This document shows, one piece after another, positions 50,621 through 58,654 of a DNA stretch of 64,000 nucleotides (position 1 is the stretch's first letter; each line of letters starts with the position of its first letter). The notes under the pieces were generated by a model, which saw nothing but the letters and a program-made list of their open reading frames with translations, was not told where the DNA came from and did no database searches. Origin of the DNA: CAMLFJ01 sp035524955. Its GTDB lineage: Bacteria; Methylomirabilota; Methylomirabilia; Rokubacteriales; CSP1-6. Position numbers and translations under genes: made by a program. The DNA lies in the NCBI GenBank assembly GCA_035524955.1, contig DATLFG010000008.1, positions 25,353-89,352 of the forward strand, given 5' to 3'.

Positions 50621-50680
50621 TCAAGCTCTTTTATATGCGGGGCCCAGACATGGCCCCCGCACTCCCCCAGTCCGCGGACA
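50621..50680. repeat. Dispersed palindromic repeat family B, copy 1
   Basis: A 60-bp sequence whose last 40 bases match the reverse complement of 61681-61740 at 38 of 40 positions. Core GGGGCCCAGACATGGCCCCC can fold as a hairpin and is followed by GCACTCCCCCAGTCCGCGGA. It lies in the 143-base gap between the PqqD/M50-like gene and the convergent hypothetical gene, so it may terminate transcription. Confidence 0.75.
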
Positions 50681-50724
50681 GTCGTCGCGGAGCCGCGGGC
50701 TACCGTTCCGGCGCTATCTGGGCG

Positions 50725-52089
50725 CTAGCCGCCGCCGCGAATCACGAGCGCGATCAACCGCCCGACCGCTTCGCCCAGCGCCTCGGGTAGCTCGGCCGGC
50801 GCCGCCTCCAGCACGCGGCGCTGCTCGTCCTCGCCGAGCGCTTCGAGACGCGCCTGGGCGCGGTGGCGCACCTCGGGGGCCAGCAGGCGCGCGACCTCGA
50901 GGACGAAGCGGAGCGCCTGCTCGGCGCGCTCCTGCGGGGAGGCGGCGCCCGCCCGCGCCGTCGCGCCCGCCTCCCGCAGCCGCCGGCTCAGGCGCACCCG
51001 CTGGCCGTGCACGTGGAGCAGATCGCCGGGCACCGGCCCCCACTCGAGGTCGAGATCCTCGGTCACCGCGGCGATGGCGGGCGCCAGCGCGGGCGCGCTC
51101 TCGCGCGCGATCAGCTCGCCGAGCGCGCCCCGCCAGATCGGGGGCAGCGGCGCCGGGGCCGTCGCGTCCGCCGCCGGCTCGGGTGACTCGAGGATCTCGC
51201 CGGCGCGATCCAGCACGAGCCGGTCTTCCAAGGGCCCGCCCAGGGCCCAGAGCGAGCAGATCACGCGGTCGCCGTCGCTCCGGACCACCCGCGGCTCGCG
51301 CCGCCGGATGTCCTGCCACTCCGCGCGGTAGAACGTGGCCCCGTCCACCGTGACCTTCTCGATCTGGTGGCGGAGCTGCACGACCACGCCGGGCCGCACG
51401 TGCTGCGCCTCGAACGGCGCGGGATGCCAGTCGAGCCCCCCGTTGGCCAGGAAGCGCTCGAGCGGCAGGCCTTCGTCCGCGGCGTAGCGAAAGCACTCGA
51501 GCAGGGCGGTGAAGAGCTGCTCGGTGGGGTAGGGGCCGCGATAGCGCACGGTGACGACCCCGTGGTCCTTCATGAGTCCCGCGATCAGGTTGAGCAGGGT
51601 CGTGCCGCCGCCCGGTGGGAGCCGGCGCGGCTCGAAGAGTGGCGGGATGAAGTCGGGCCGCGCGTAGTCGAGCGCCTGGAAGACCGTCAGGGCCTCGCGC
51701 GTGCGCCACGGGGCGTCGGGCTCCAGCAGCCATACCCGGTCCGATCCGCCCCACGCCGGATGTGTGTCCGCGCCCGGCTCGACGCCGAGCCAGCGGCCGT
51801 CCGGCAGGAGGCACTTGGCCCACGCGAGCCCTCCGTCGGCGCGCCAGCGGCACGCCGCGATCAGATGACCGCGGCGATCGAACTGCAGCATCCGGCGTCG
51901 CGCGCGGCCCGGCGCGTAGGCGACCAGGGAGCCCCCGCGCCCCGCCGCGACCGGCGGGTCCGGATCGTCGAGCGCGGCCACGAGCCGCGCCACGCCGTCG
52001 GGGTCGAGGGCGAGCACGTCGGGGCGCGCGAGCCAGGCGCGCAGGCGGGGCAGCGCGGCGGGGTTCAATATGGCTCGATACTCTATCAC
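50725..52089 (-). CDS. Hypothetical protein, 454 residues
   Basis: Not recognised. A soluble protein starting VIEYRAILNPAALPRLRAWL, rich in Trp and Arg, with aspartate-rich stretches such as ALDPDGVARLVAALDDPDPP. The middle has PWRTREALTVFQALDYARPD and a later VTVRYRGPYPTEQLFTALLE. No signal peptide, TM segment or known motif. The GTG at 52089 is selected since coding-like composition begins there. A second frame over the same bases (50714-52156) is almost pure Arg/Ala/Pro and is a shadow. It is divergent from the lipoprotein gene. The RiPP-like cassette converges on it, but no link is shown. Confidence 0.65.
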   Translation of the reverse strand: MIEYRAILNPAALPRLRAWLARPDVLALDPDGVARLVAALDDPDPPVAAGRGGSLVAYAPGRARRRMLQFDRRGHLIAACRWRADGGLAWAKCLLPDGRWLGVEPGADTHPAWGGSDRVWLLEPDAPWRTREALTVFQALDYARPDFIPPLFEPRRLPPGGGTTLLNLIAGLMKDHGVVTVRYRGPYPTEQLFTALLECFRYAADEGLPLERFLANGGLDWHPAPFEAQHVRPGVVVQLRHQIEKVTVDGATFYRAEWQDIRRREPRVVRSDGDRVICSLWALGGPLEDRLVLDRAGEILESPEPAADATAPAPLPPIWRGALGELIARESAPALAPAIAAVTEDLDLEWGPVPGDLLHVHGQRVRLSRRLREAGATARAGAASPQERAEQALRFVLEVARLLAPEVRHRAQARLEALGEDEQRRVLEAAPAELPEALGEAVGRLIALVIRGGG

Positions 52090-52127
52090 CGTCGCGCGCC
52101 GCGGTTGCCGGACCGCGCACGGGCGGA

Positions 52128-52133
52128 TACAAT
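52128..52133 (+). promoter_or_regulatory. -10-like TACAAT before the lipoprotein gene
   Basis: TACAAT (GCGGATACAATGCGG) overlaps the ATG at 52132 and lies 7 bases before the GTG at 52141. This favours the GTG as start on a leaderless mRNA. Confidence 0.5.
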
Positions 52134-52140
52134 GCGGCGC

Positions 52141-52545
52141 GTGAAGGTCTGGCCAATCGTGATGGGTATCGCGCTGTCGCTCGGCGCGTGCTCGCCGATC
52201 GCGGTGCCCATCCAGCTCCAGCCGTTTCCGGACGTGCCGGTGCCCGCCGAATGGACCCCGTACTCCGACGACTGGGTCATCATCCGGACCCCGAAGGTCA
52301 CGGCGGCCCGCCTCATCTACTTCACGCAGGGCAACGTGGAGGTGACGCTGGCCCACGCCCGGCGCCTGCTGGCCAACGCGGGCTGGCAGGAGACCCGGAG
52401 CGAGCGCTTCGTCAACGCGGAGAAGTTTCCCGGGGTCTGGGCCGAGTTCGTCAAAGGGGACGATCTCTGCCGGCTGACCGTGATCGAGGGCTCGGGGGCG
52501 ACCCACGTGGACTACACCCTGGCCCGCGTGAATCCGGGCGGCTGA
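52141..52545 (+). CDS. Small putative lipoprotein
   Basis: A 134-residue protein with a lipoprotein signal: VKVWPIVMGIALSLGACSPI, lipobox LGAC with Cys at residue 17. The mature part (PFPDVPVPAEWTPYSDDWVI onward) is a DUF-type domain of the kind described for outer-membrane-bound DUF4810/putative lipoproteins; I cannot name it with confidence. No TM otherwise. Stop overlaps the amidase ATG by one base (TGATG), so the two are translationally coupled. Start chosen from the promoter position. Confidence 0.7.
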   Translation: MKVWPIVMGIALSLGACSPIAVPIQLQPFPDVPVPAEWTPYSDDWVIIRTPKVTAARLIYFTQGNVEVTLAHARRLLANAGWQETRSERFVNAEKFPGVWAEFVKGDDLCRLTVIEGSGATHVDYTLARVNPGG

Positions 52546-53957
52546 TGGCCGGTCCCGATCTCGGCTGGATCCCGGCCACCGAGCTGGCCGCGCTCATCCG
52601 GTCCAAGCAGGTCTCGCCCGTCGAGGTGGTGGACGCGGTGCTGGCGCGGGTCGAGCGCCTCGACCCGTCGCTCAACTGCTTCGCGACGGTGACCGCCGAG
52701 GAAGCGCGCGACGCCGCGGTAGCCGCGGAGGTCGCGGTGATGACCGGCGAGGCGCTCGGGCCGCTGCACGGCGTGCCGGTGTCCATCAAGGACCTGCTCT
52801 TCACGCGGCGGGTGCCCACCAGCGGGGGCTCGCGGCTCTTCACCGACCACGTGCCCGAGGAGGACGCGGTGGCGGTGGAGCGGCTGAAGGGCGCGGGCGC
52901 GATCATCATCGGCAAGACCACGACGCCGGAGTTCGGGCACAAGGCGGTGACCGACAGCCCGCTCTTCGGGATCACGCGCAATCCCTGGAATCCCGCGCTC
53001 ACGCCGGGCGGCTCGAGCGGCGGCGCGGCGGCGGCGGTGGCCGCCGGCCTCGGGCCCCTCGCGGTGGGCACCGACGGCGGCGGCTCCATCCGGATTCCCG
53101 CGTCATTCTGCGGGATCTACGGCCTCAAGCCGTCGTTCGGCCGTGTGCCGCAGAATCCCGGGTTTCCGGGCTGGGAGACCCTTTCCCACACCGGGCCGAT
53201 GACCCGGACGGTTCGCGACGCGGCGCTGATGCTGGACGCGATCGCGGGCCCGGACGATCGCGATCGCCACTCGCTGCCCGCGGGTGCGCACTCGTTCCTC
53301 CCCGCGTGCGAGGGTGGCATCGCCGGGCTCAGCGTGGCGTGGTCGCCCGATCTGGGCTACGCGCGCCTGGACCCGGAGGTGGCCGATCTGTGCGCGGCGG
53401 CGGCCGAGCGCTTCGAGAGCTTCGGCGGCCACGTGGAAGTCGTGTCGCCCTACTGGGAGGATCCGGAGGAGACCTTCCGCGTCACGGTCGGCGCCGAGAC
53501 ATGGAGCGCGTGGGGCGACCGGCTCGAGGCCGACGGCGAGCGGATGGATCGCTCGCTCCGGGCCTTGCTGCGCTTCGGCGCCGGCGTCACCGCCGCGCAG
53601 TATCTCAAGGCGCTCCGGCGCCGCCAGGAGTTCTGGACGGAGGTGCAGCGGTTCCTGGCGCGGTTCGACCTGCTGCTCACCCCCACGGTGGCGGTGCCCG
53701 CGTTCGAGGTCGGCAAGCCCGGACTCAACGAGGTCAACGGCCAGCCGTCCTCCCCGCTCGGCTGGACGCCGTTCTGCTTCCCGTTCAACCTGACCGGCCA
53801 GCCCGCCGCCACCGTCCCCGTCGGCTTCACGAGTGCGGGGCGGCCGGTGGGGCTGCAGATCGTCGGCCGCCGCCACGCCGATCACACCGTACTGGCCGCC
53901 TCCGCCGCCTTCGAGGACGCGCAGCCCTGGGCGGATCGCCGGCCGCCGGGAGACTGA
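52545..53957 (+). CDS. Amidase (amidase signature family)
   Basis: A 470-residue amidase. Catalytic Lys in GVPVSIKDLLFTRRV, cis-Ser and the nucleophile in TPGGSSGGAAAAVAAGLGPL and GTDGGGSIRIPASFCG, with the family-typical GLKPSFGRVP after it. C-terminal PVGLQIVGRRHADHTVLAAS is the usual end. Hydrolyses amides or related bonds, cytoplasmic. ATG at 52545 overlaps the preceding stop. crcB follows 8 bases after its stop. The partial amidase at the window start has the same tail pattern but is not adjacent. Confidence 0.93.
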   Translation: MAGPDLGWIPATELAALIRSKQVSPVEVVDAVLARVERLDPSLNCFATVTAEEARDAAVAAEVAVMTGEALGPLHGVPVSIKDLLFTRRVPTSGGSRLFTDHVPEEDAVAVERLKGAGAIIIGKTTTPEFGHKAVTDSPLFGITRNPWNPALTPGGSSGGAAAAVAAGLGPLAVGTDGGGSIRIPASFCGIYGLKPSFGRVPQNPGFPGWETLSHTGPMTRTVRDAALMLDAIAGPDDRDRHSLPAGAHSFLPACEGGIAGLSVAWSPDLGYARLDPEVADLCAAAAERFESFGGHVEVVSPYWEDPEETFRVTVGAETWSAWGDRLEADGERMDRSLRALLRFGAGVTAAQYLKALRRRQEFWTEVQRFLARFDLLLTPTVAVPAFEVGKPGLNEVNGQPSSPLGWTPFCFPFNLTGQPAATVPVGFTSAGRPVGLQIVGRRHADHTVLAASAAFEDAQPWADRRPPGD

Positions 53958-53964
53958 TCGCGCC

Positions 53965-54342
53965 GTGCACTTCGCCCTGGTCTGCCTGGGCGGCGCGGTG
54001 GGGACGGGGGCCCGCTACCTCCTGGGCGGCCTCGCCATCCGGTGGCTCGGCGGCGAGTTCCCCCACGGCACCCTGCTCGTCAACGTGGTCGGGTCGTTCC
54101 TCATCGGGCTCGTGCAGGAGCTGGCCCTGGGCGCGGCGGTGGTGCCGGAGAACGTGCGCCTGGTGCTCGCGGTGGGTCTCCTGGGCGGGTTCACCACCTA
54201 CTCGGCCTTCACCTACGAATCGCTCCGGCTGGCCGCGGCCGGCTCGTGGGGATCCGCGCTACTCTACGTCTCTCTCACCACCGCGCTCTGCTTCGGCGCC
54301 TGCGTGCTGGGCATCGCGGCGGCGCGCCTCGCGGCCGGCTAG
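53965..54342 (+). CDS. crcB: Fluoride efflux channel CrcB/FluC
   Basis: A 125-residue membrane protein with four TM segments. GGAVGTGARYLLGGLA, GTLLVNVVGSFLIGLVQE (with the conserved Asn) and GFTTYSAFTYESLRL are the FluC hallmarks. Forms a dimer that exports fluoride. GTG start with no clear SD, 8 bases after the amidase. A fluoride riboswitch was looked for upstream but that region is coding. An amidase with crcB may reflect fluoroacetamide-type substrates; this is speculation. Confidence 0.92.
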   Translation: MHFALVCLGGAVGTGARYLLGGLAIRWLGGEFPHGTLLVNVVGSFLIGLVQELALGAAVVPENVRLVLAVGLLGGFTTYSAFTYESLRLAAAGSWGSALLYVSLTTALCFGACVLGIAAARLAAG

Positions 54343-54367
54343 GGACTCGGAGGGGAGCTACGCCCCC

Positions 54368-54423
54368 CTTCCGAACCTCCCCCCGGGAGATGGGAAGCGC
54401 GGGCAAAGCCCGCGCTCGAACGT
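54368..54423. repeat. Dispersed palindromic repeat family C, copy 2
   Basis: Pattern TTCCGAACCTCCCCCCGGGA, then hairpin GCGCGGGC-AAA-GCCCGCGC, then TCGAACGTGG. It lies between the convergent crcB and small membrane protein genes. The family C consensus is a CTCC-GA-CCTCCCCC block followed by a GC-only hairpin and TCGAA. Confidence 0.7.
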
Positions 54424-54471
54424 GGACCACTCCGCTGGCGGCGGATCGTCCGATGTTACCGGGACAGACTC

Positions 54472-54690
54472 CTAGGGCTTCCGGGTAATTTCTTCCGTCC
54501 GCTTCTCGGCCTCCATGATGCGGGCGCGGTGCTCGCGGAGCGCCTGATCGTAGCGTCGCAGCATCGCATCGCGCTCGGCGTGGGAGTGCAGCCGCTCCAC
54601 GAGCATGCCGGCCAGAAAGGCCACCGCCAGCGCCACCACGAGGGTGAGCGCCTGGAAGACCCGGCGGGCGCGGGGGGACTCGCGCGTCAT
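54472..54690 (-). CDS. Small membrane protein with coiled coil, 72 residues
   Basis: One TM helix (VFQALTLVVALAVAFLAGML, residues 11-30) follows a basic N-terminus, and a charged helix rich in Arg, Glu and Ala (HSHAERDAMLRRYDQALREH) completes it. The layout resembles small DivIVA- or LapA-like membrane-anchored coiled coils, but I recognise no family. The ATG at 54690 is 7 bases from a TATGAT -10 on the same strand. No operon partner. Confidence 0.65.
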   Translation of the reverse strand: MTRESPRARRVFQALTLVVALAVAFLAGMLVERLHSHAERDAMLRRYDQALREHRARIMEAEKRTEEITRKP

Positions 54691-54697
54691 GCCCGAG

Positions 54698-54703
54698 ATC
54701 ATA
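54698..54703 (-). promoter_or_regulatory. -10-like TATGAT for the small membrane protein
   Basis: On the minus strand TTGCTATGATCTCGGGCATG places TATGAT 7 bases before the ATG at 54690, so the mRNA would be leaderless. TGC precedes the hexamer (extended -10). Confidence 0.55.
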
Positions 54704-54775
54704 GCAAATGCCCGCGCCCGAGAATTCCCGCGTGGCGCGCTCGCCCGCGGCGTGACAATGATGGGAGGCGCGACG

Positions 54776-55167
54776 ATGCGAAGACTCCCTCGAGCCGTGA
54801 GCGCGGCGGTCCTGGCGGCGCTGCTGGTCTGCCTGGGTGCGGGTGTGGCGCGCGCGCAGGGCCGACGCGATCGACGGACGGCGATCTGCGCGTCGAGTGG
54901 ACCGCGTCGGAAGATCGCCGCCGTCCGGTGGTGAGCGGCTACGTCTACAACCAGCGGGCGGGCAGCTACGCGGTGAGCGTGCGGCTGCTCGTGGAAGCGC
55001 TCGACGGGTCCGGCCGGGTGACCGGCTCGACCATCGGCTACGTCCTGGGCGAGGTGCCGCCGTCGAACCGCCCCTATTTCGAGATCACGGCTCCCGCGGA
55101 GGCGGCGAGCCATCGAGTCACGATCGAATCGTTCGAGTGGCGGTCCTACGGGGCCGGGGGAGGGTAG
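54776..55167 (+). pseudogene. Exported FxLYD-type protein with a one-base frameshift
   Basis: The first frame encodes a signal peptide (MRRLPRAVSAAVLAALLVCL, cleavage near ARAQ). Homology then needs a shift to the frame reading STDGDLRVEWTASEDRRRPV, VVSGYVYNQRAGSYAVSVRL and YFEITAPAEAASHRVTIESF, an immunoglobulin-like FxLYD domain. The joint falls at GCGCAGGGCCG near 54855-54862: a fourth G would restore one 131-residue frame. SD GGGAGG precedes the ATG. Downstream is the outer-membrane protein gene, 9 bases away. A sequencing error is as likely as a real mutation. Confidence 0.7.
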
Positions 55168-55176
55168 ACAGCATTC

Positions 55177-56295
55177 ATGACGACGCGCCGATCGCTCCCG
55201 ACGGGTTTCTGCCCGCTGGTTCTCTGCCCGCTGTTTCTTTGGATGGTGCTGGGCGTGCCCGCGGCCGCGCTCGCCGCGACCGCCGACCCATACCTGGCCG
55301 GCTACGCGGGCGCGGTCCTCGAGCGCGAGTTCAGGCTCGATCGCCGCGCGGTGACGGTGCAGAACGGCGTGCTCACGCTCGACGGGACCCAGCTCAAGGG
55401 GGCTGACCGCGCCGCCGTCGTGACGACACTGTCGAACCTGCCGGGCGTGGTCCGGGTCGAGGTGCAGGAGGCCGCCGCGGCAACGCCCGGGGTCGCGCCC
55501 GGCGCGGCGCCGGCCGCAGTATCGACCCTGCCGACCGGACTGCTGCCGACCGCGCATCTCTTCCAGGGGTTGCTGGCGGATCCGCGCTGGCCGCACTTCT
55601 CGGCCGCGTACCGCCTCTACCTCGACAACCCGGACCTGACCCACGTGGGCGCGGTGAGCTTCGGCGAGACGATCCCGCTCTTCCGGGGCCACGGCTTTGC
55701 GGACAGCCAGTGGGAGGTCGGCATCCAGGCCGGGGTGTTCGCGCTCTTCCAGATGGACGAGCCGTCCAAGGACCTGGTCAACGCCGACTACTTTGGCTCG
55801 CTGTTCGGGACCTGGCGCCGCGGCCCGTTCTCCGCGCTCGGGCGCGTCTTCCACCAGAGCTCGCACCTGGGCGACGAGCTGCTGCTCCGGACGCGCCTCG
55901 AGCGAATCAACCTCACCTACGAGAGCGTGGACCTCAAGCTGTCCTACGATCTGCCGTGGGGCTTCCGGGTCTACGGCGGAGGCGGGTTCCTGTTCAATCA
56001 GGAGCCCGAGAGCCTCAAGCCGTGGGCCGCCCAGGGGGGCGTGGAGTTCCGTAGCCCGCGGGCGTTCGCGGCCGGCCACGTCCGGCCGGTGGCCGCCGTC
56101 GATCTGCAAACCCGCGAGGAGAACAAGTGGCACCTGGACGTGTCGGCGCGGGGGGGCCTCCAGTTCGAGAACGTGCGGGTGCTCGAGCGGAGCCTCCAGC
56201 TGCTCGTCGAGTACTTCAATGGCAATTCGCCCGACGGGCAGTTCTACAAGCGGCGCGTCGAGTACCTCGGGCTGGGCGCGCACTTCCACTTCTAG
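55177..56295 (+). CDS. Outer-membrane protein (DUF1207-like) with N-terminal BON-like segment
   Basis: A 372-residue exported protein. Signal peptide (about 30 residues, CPLFLWMVLGVPAAALAA), then a BON-like segment ending VVRVEVQEAAAATP, a Pro/Ala linker, and a beta-barrel-like C-terminal domain (WPHFSAAYRLYLDNPDLTHV, SFGETIPLFRGHGFADSQWE). It ends in phenylalanine (AHFHF), typical of outer-membrane barrels recognised by BAM. DUF1207 proteins of this type are uncharacterised. Start ATG at 55177. The gene follows the frameshifted FxLYD gene. Confidence 0.8.
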   Translation: MTTRRSLPTGFCPLVLCPLFLWMVLGVPAAALAATADPYLAGYAGAVLEREFRLDRRAVTVQNGVLTLDGTQLKGADRAAVVTTLSNLPGVVRVEVQEAAAATPGVAPGAAPAAVSTLPTGLLPTAHLFQGLLADPRWPHFSAAYRLYLDNPDLTHVGAVSFGETIPLFRGHGFADSQWEVGIQAGVFALFQMDEPSKDLVNADYFGSLFGTWRRGPFSALGRVFHQSSHLGDELLLRTRLERINLTYESVDLKLSYDLPWGFRVYGGGGFLFNQEPESLKPWAAQGGVEFRSPRAFAAGHVRPVAAVDLQTREENKWHLDVSARGGLQFENVRVLERSLQLLVEYFNGNSPDGQFYKRRVEYLGLGAHFHF

Positions 56296-56452
56296 CTCTC
56301 CGTGGGGGCGGCGCCACTGGCTTCCCCTGGCGGGGAACGGGGCACCCGACCCACCCCTGCCCCCCGCGCCCGCCCGGCCCCCGCTCGCTTCGCGGGATCG
56401 CGCGGCGGGCAGCGGCGGCGGTCCGGTCCTCTGCCAGGTGGAGTGTCCCTAG

Positions 56453-56956
56453 CTATCTGGTCAGGGCTAGGATCAGGTCCTTTGCGCTCGGGTGGCTTTG
56501 CAGGAGCTGGGGGCGGGAGGCGGTCTCGTAGTCGGCGTAGTCGAAGCCGGGGGCGACGGTGGTACCGAGGAGGGCGTAGCGGCCGCCGGGGCGCAGGCGG
56601 GCGCCTTGCCAGGTGTGGCGGGGGACAACCACTTGCGGGCGGTGGCCGGCTGCGAGGTCGGGGCCGATGAGGATCACCTGGTGGGAGCCGTCGGAGCGGA
56701 GGTGGAGCATCTCGACGGGGTCGCCCAGATAGAAGTGGAAGAGCTCGTCGGAGGCGAGGCGGTGCAGGGCCGAGAAGGTGTCGGGGGTGAGCAGGTAGTA
56801 GATCGCGGTGCTGGTGGCGCGGGCGGCGCCGTAGCGGGACGGCAGAGCGCTCGCGGGGAGCTGATCCACGCTCCGGTAGGTCTCGGTGAAGTAGCCGCCC
56901 TCGACCGGGTGCGGGACGAGGCCGAGGATTCGCCGCAGCGCCTCGACGGTGAGCAT
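56453..56956 (-). CDS. Cupin-domain protein (DUF985 family)
   Basis: A 167-residue small cupin. MLTVEALRRILGLVPHPVEG, GGYFTETYRS and ELFHFYLGDPVEMLHLRSDG are the DUF985 blocks; the tail AHGHRPQVVVPRHTWQGARL lines the barrel. No catalytic assignment in the family. The ATG at 56956 is only 5 bases from its -10 element, so no SD is present and the mRNA is probably leaderless. It is divergent from the uspA gene, sharing promoter bases. Confidence 0.85.
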   Translation of the reverse strand: MLTVEALRRILGLVPHPVEGGYFTETYRSVDQLPASALPSRYGAARATSTAIYYLLTPDTFSALHRLASDELFHFYLGDPVEMLHLRSDGSHQVILIGPDLAAGHRPQVVVPRHTWQGARLRPGGRYALLGTTVAPGFDYADYETASRPQLLQSHPSAKDLILALTR

Positions 56957-56961
56957 GGCGC

Positions 56962-56971
56962 ATTGTAAGAT
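56962..56971. promoter_or_regulatory. Overlapping divergent -10 elements (cupin/uspA)
   Basis: ATTGTAAGAT contains TACAAT on the minus strand (56962-56967, 5 bases before the cupin ATG) and TAAGAT on the plus strand (56966-56971, 7 bases before the uspA ATG). The two share bases TA, so polymerase binding in the two directions should be mutually exclusive. Both mRNAs would be leaderless. Confidence 0.6.
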
Positions 56972-56978
56972 ACCCGGC

Positions 56979-57428
56979 ATGGCACGCCTGCGACGGATCA
57001 TGCACGCTACGGATTTCTCTCGCGCCTCGACCGGGGCCCTCAAGCGCGCGGTCACGATGGCGAAGGCCGACCGGGCCCAGCTCATCGTCGTTCACGTCAT
57101 GACGCCCCCCTCGGTGGCGCTCCCCGGCGACGGCTACATCTCGCCCCGGCTCTACGAGGATCTCGAGGCCTCGGCGCGCGCCCAGGCGCAGAAGCGCCTC
57201 GACGCGATCGTGGCCGGAGCCCGGAAGGCGGGGGCGCGCGCCGCCGGGCTCCTGCTGCAGGGCGTGCCGCACGAGGGCGTCGCGCGGGCGGCGCGGACGA
57301 AGAAGGCCGATCTGCTCGTGATCGGCACCCACGGGCGCACCGGGCTCGCCAAGTTCTTCCTGGGCAGCGTGGCGACCCGCCTGGTCGCGAGCGCGCCGTG
57401 CCCGGTGCTGACCGTGCGCGGGCGGTGA
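56979..57428 (+). CDS. Universal stress protein (UspA family)
   Basis: A 149-residue UspA-fold protein. MARLRRIMHATDFSRASTGA is the N-terminal strand-helix, and GTHGRTGLAKFFLGSVATRL gives the ATP-binding pattern G-2x-G-9x-G(S), which marks nucleotide-binding Usp. The ATG at 56979 is chosen for its promoter position. Its stop overlaps the next GTG by 4 bases, so it is coupled to the DUF1858 gene. Confidence 0.9.
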   Translation: MARLRRIMHATDFSRASTGALKRAVTMAKADRAQLIVVHVMTPPSVALPGDGYISPRLYEDLEASARAQAQKRLDAIVAGARKAGARAAGLLLQGVPHEGVARAARTKKADLLVIGTHGRTGLAKFFLGSVATRLVASAPCPVLTVRGR

Positions 57429-57814
57429 CCCCGGTGGACGGCGCGCCGATCACCGCCGACTCCAGGATCAACGACGTGCTGGCGAAGCATCCCGGCACCG
57501 CGGCGGTGTTCACCCAGGGCCGCCGCCTCTACGTGGATCAGCCGGGCGAGCTCTACGGGCGCTTTCCGGGCCTGAGCGTCGGCGACTTCGCACGCCAGAA
57601 CGGCATGGATCCCGGCCCGCTCCTGGCGCAGCTCAACGCGCTCGCCGAGTCCGAGGCCGCGGCCCGCGCGTCGGGAGCGCACGGGGCCGACCGGTCGCGC
57701 GCCGGGCAGTTCTCGCTGACACTCGGCTACACGTGTAGCCATCGGCCGCGGGACGACGACGCCCCCGACAGCGTCTCGGTCGTCGCCGTCCAGTCGGCCC
57801 GCGGCCCCGAGTAG
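57425..57814 (+). CDS. DUF1858 domain protein (ScdA-N-like)
   Basis: A 129-residue protein. Residues 8-75, PITADSRINDVLAKHPGTAA through GELYGRFPGLSVGDFARQNG and LNALAES, match the DUF1858 helical domain also found at the N-terminus of ScdA/Ric-type and other redox proteins. The tail is disordered with a single Cys (LGYTCSHRPRDDD). GTG start overlaps uspA by 4 bases. It may work with UspA in stress response. It lacks the usual second conserved Cys. Function unknown. Confidence 0.75.
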   Translation: MTPVDGAPITADSRINDVLAKHPGTAAVFTQGRRLYVDQPGELYGRFPGLSVGDFARQNGMDPGPLLAQLNALAESEAAARASGAHGADRSRAGQFSLTLGYTCSHRPRDDDAPDSVSVVAVQSARGPE

Positions 57815-57819
57815 CGCGC

Positions 57820-58605
57820 CTGAGCGCGGAGCAGCCGGTCTCGGGCGCCTCCCCGACCGCGGATCGGTCGCGGCGGGGCAAGGAGACTGCGGTCCCCGAA
57901 GAGATCCGCTTCCTGCAGGGCCCCCAGCCTCGCGCCTTCGAGCTGGCCCGCGCCCTCCGGATCTTCTTCGAGTTCCTGCGCGGCTTCCGCGTGCTGCACT
58001 TCCTCGGACCCTGTGTGACCGTGTTCGGCTCCGCCCGCTTCGAGGCCGACCATCCCTACTACGAGCTGGGCCGCGAGGTGGGGGCCCGGCTGGCGCGCCG
58101 GGGATTCGCGGTCATGACCGGCGGCGGGCCCGGCATCATGGAGGCCGCCAACCGCGGGGCCCGGGAGGCGGGCGGGCGCTCGATCGGCTGCAACATCGAG
58201 CTGCCGCACGAGCAGCGGGCGAATCCCTACGTGGATCACGTCATCACGTTCCGCCACTTCTACGTCCGCAAGGTCATGCTCGTGAAGTACTCCTACGCCT
58301 TCATCGCGCTGCCCGGCGGCTTCGGGACGCTCGACGAGGTGTTCGAGATCGCCACGCTCGTGCAGACCGGCAAGGTCAAGGAGTTCCCGATCGTGCTGGT
58401 GGGGCGGGAGTACTGGCAGCCGCTGACCGGCTTCGTGCGCAACCGGCTGCTGGTGGAAGGCGCCATCGATCCGGGCGACGAGCAGCGGCTGCAGGTGACC
58501 GATTCTCCCGAGGAAGCGGTGGCCCTGGTGGCGGGCGTGGCGATGCGGCGCTTCGGCCTCGGCTACGGGCCCCGGGTCCGACGGCGCTGGTACCTGGGCG
58601 AGTAG
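57820..58605 (+). CDS. LOG family protein (TIGR00730), unusual start
   Basis: LOG-type nucleotide-monophosphate phosphoribohydrolase. Motifs GGGPGIMEAANRGAREAGGR and LPGGFGTLDEVFEIATLVQT (PGGxGTxxE) are complete. Homology to this subgroup extends upstream of the first standard start (GTG at 57991) to EEIRFLQGPQPRAFELARAL and RIFFEFLRGFRVL, so the real start is earlier. Between 57739 and 57991 this frame has no ATG, GTG or TTG. I place it at the CTG at 57820, six bases after the DUF1858 stop. Same operon as uspA and the DUF1858 gene. Confidence 0.72.
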   Translation: MSAEQPVSGASPTADRSRRGKETAVPEEIRFLQGPQPRAFELARALRIFFEFLRGFRVLHFLGPCVTVFGSARFEADHPYYELGREVGARLARRGFAVMTGGGPGIMEAANRGAREAGGRSIGCNIELPHEQRANPYVDHVITFRHFYVRKVMLVKYSYAFIALPGGFGTLDEVFEIATLVQTGKVKEFPIVLVGREYWQPLTGFVRNRLLVEGAIDPGDEQRLQVTDSPEEAVALVAGVAMRRFGLGYGPRVRRRWYLGE

Positions 58606-58611
58606 GCCGCC

Positions 58612-58640
58612 TTGACCCGCGCAGGCCCGCTTGCTAGCGT
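58612..58640 (+). promoter_or_regulatory. Promoter TTGACC, 17 bp, TAGCGT
   Basis: TTGACC at 58612-58617 and TAGCGT at 58635-58640 with exactly 17 bp between and TTGC before the -10. The ATG of the alpha/beta hydrolase is 14 bases downstream. The alternative TTG start at 58631 lies inside the -10 region and is unlikely. Confidence 0.6.
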
Positions 58641-58654
58641 TGGCGCCGCCACCT

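Noticed and set aside
50628..50636. TTTTATAT as a promoter
   Set aside because: It is part of repeat family B and no plus-strand gene follows.
50714..52156. 480-residue minus-strand frame
   Set aside because: Runs of Arg, Ala and Pro; the neighbouring frame at 50725-52089 has protein-like composition.
53900..53965. Fluoride riboswitch before crcB
   Set aside because: The region is the end of the amidase gene and no pseudoknot pattern was recognised.
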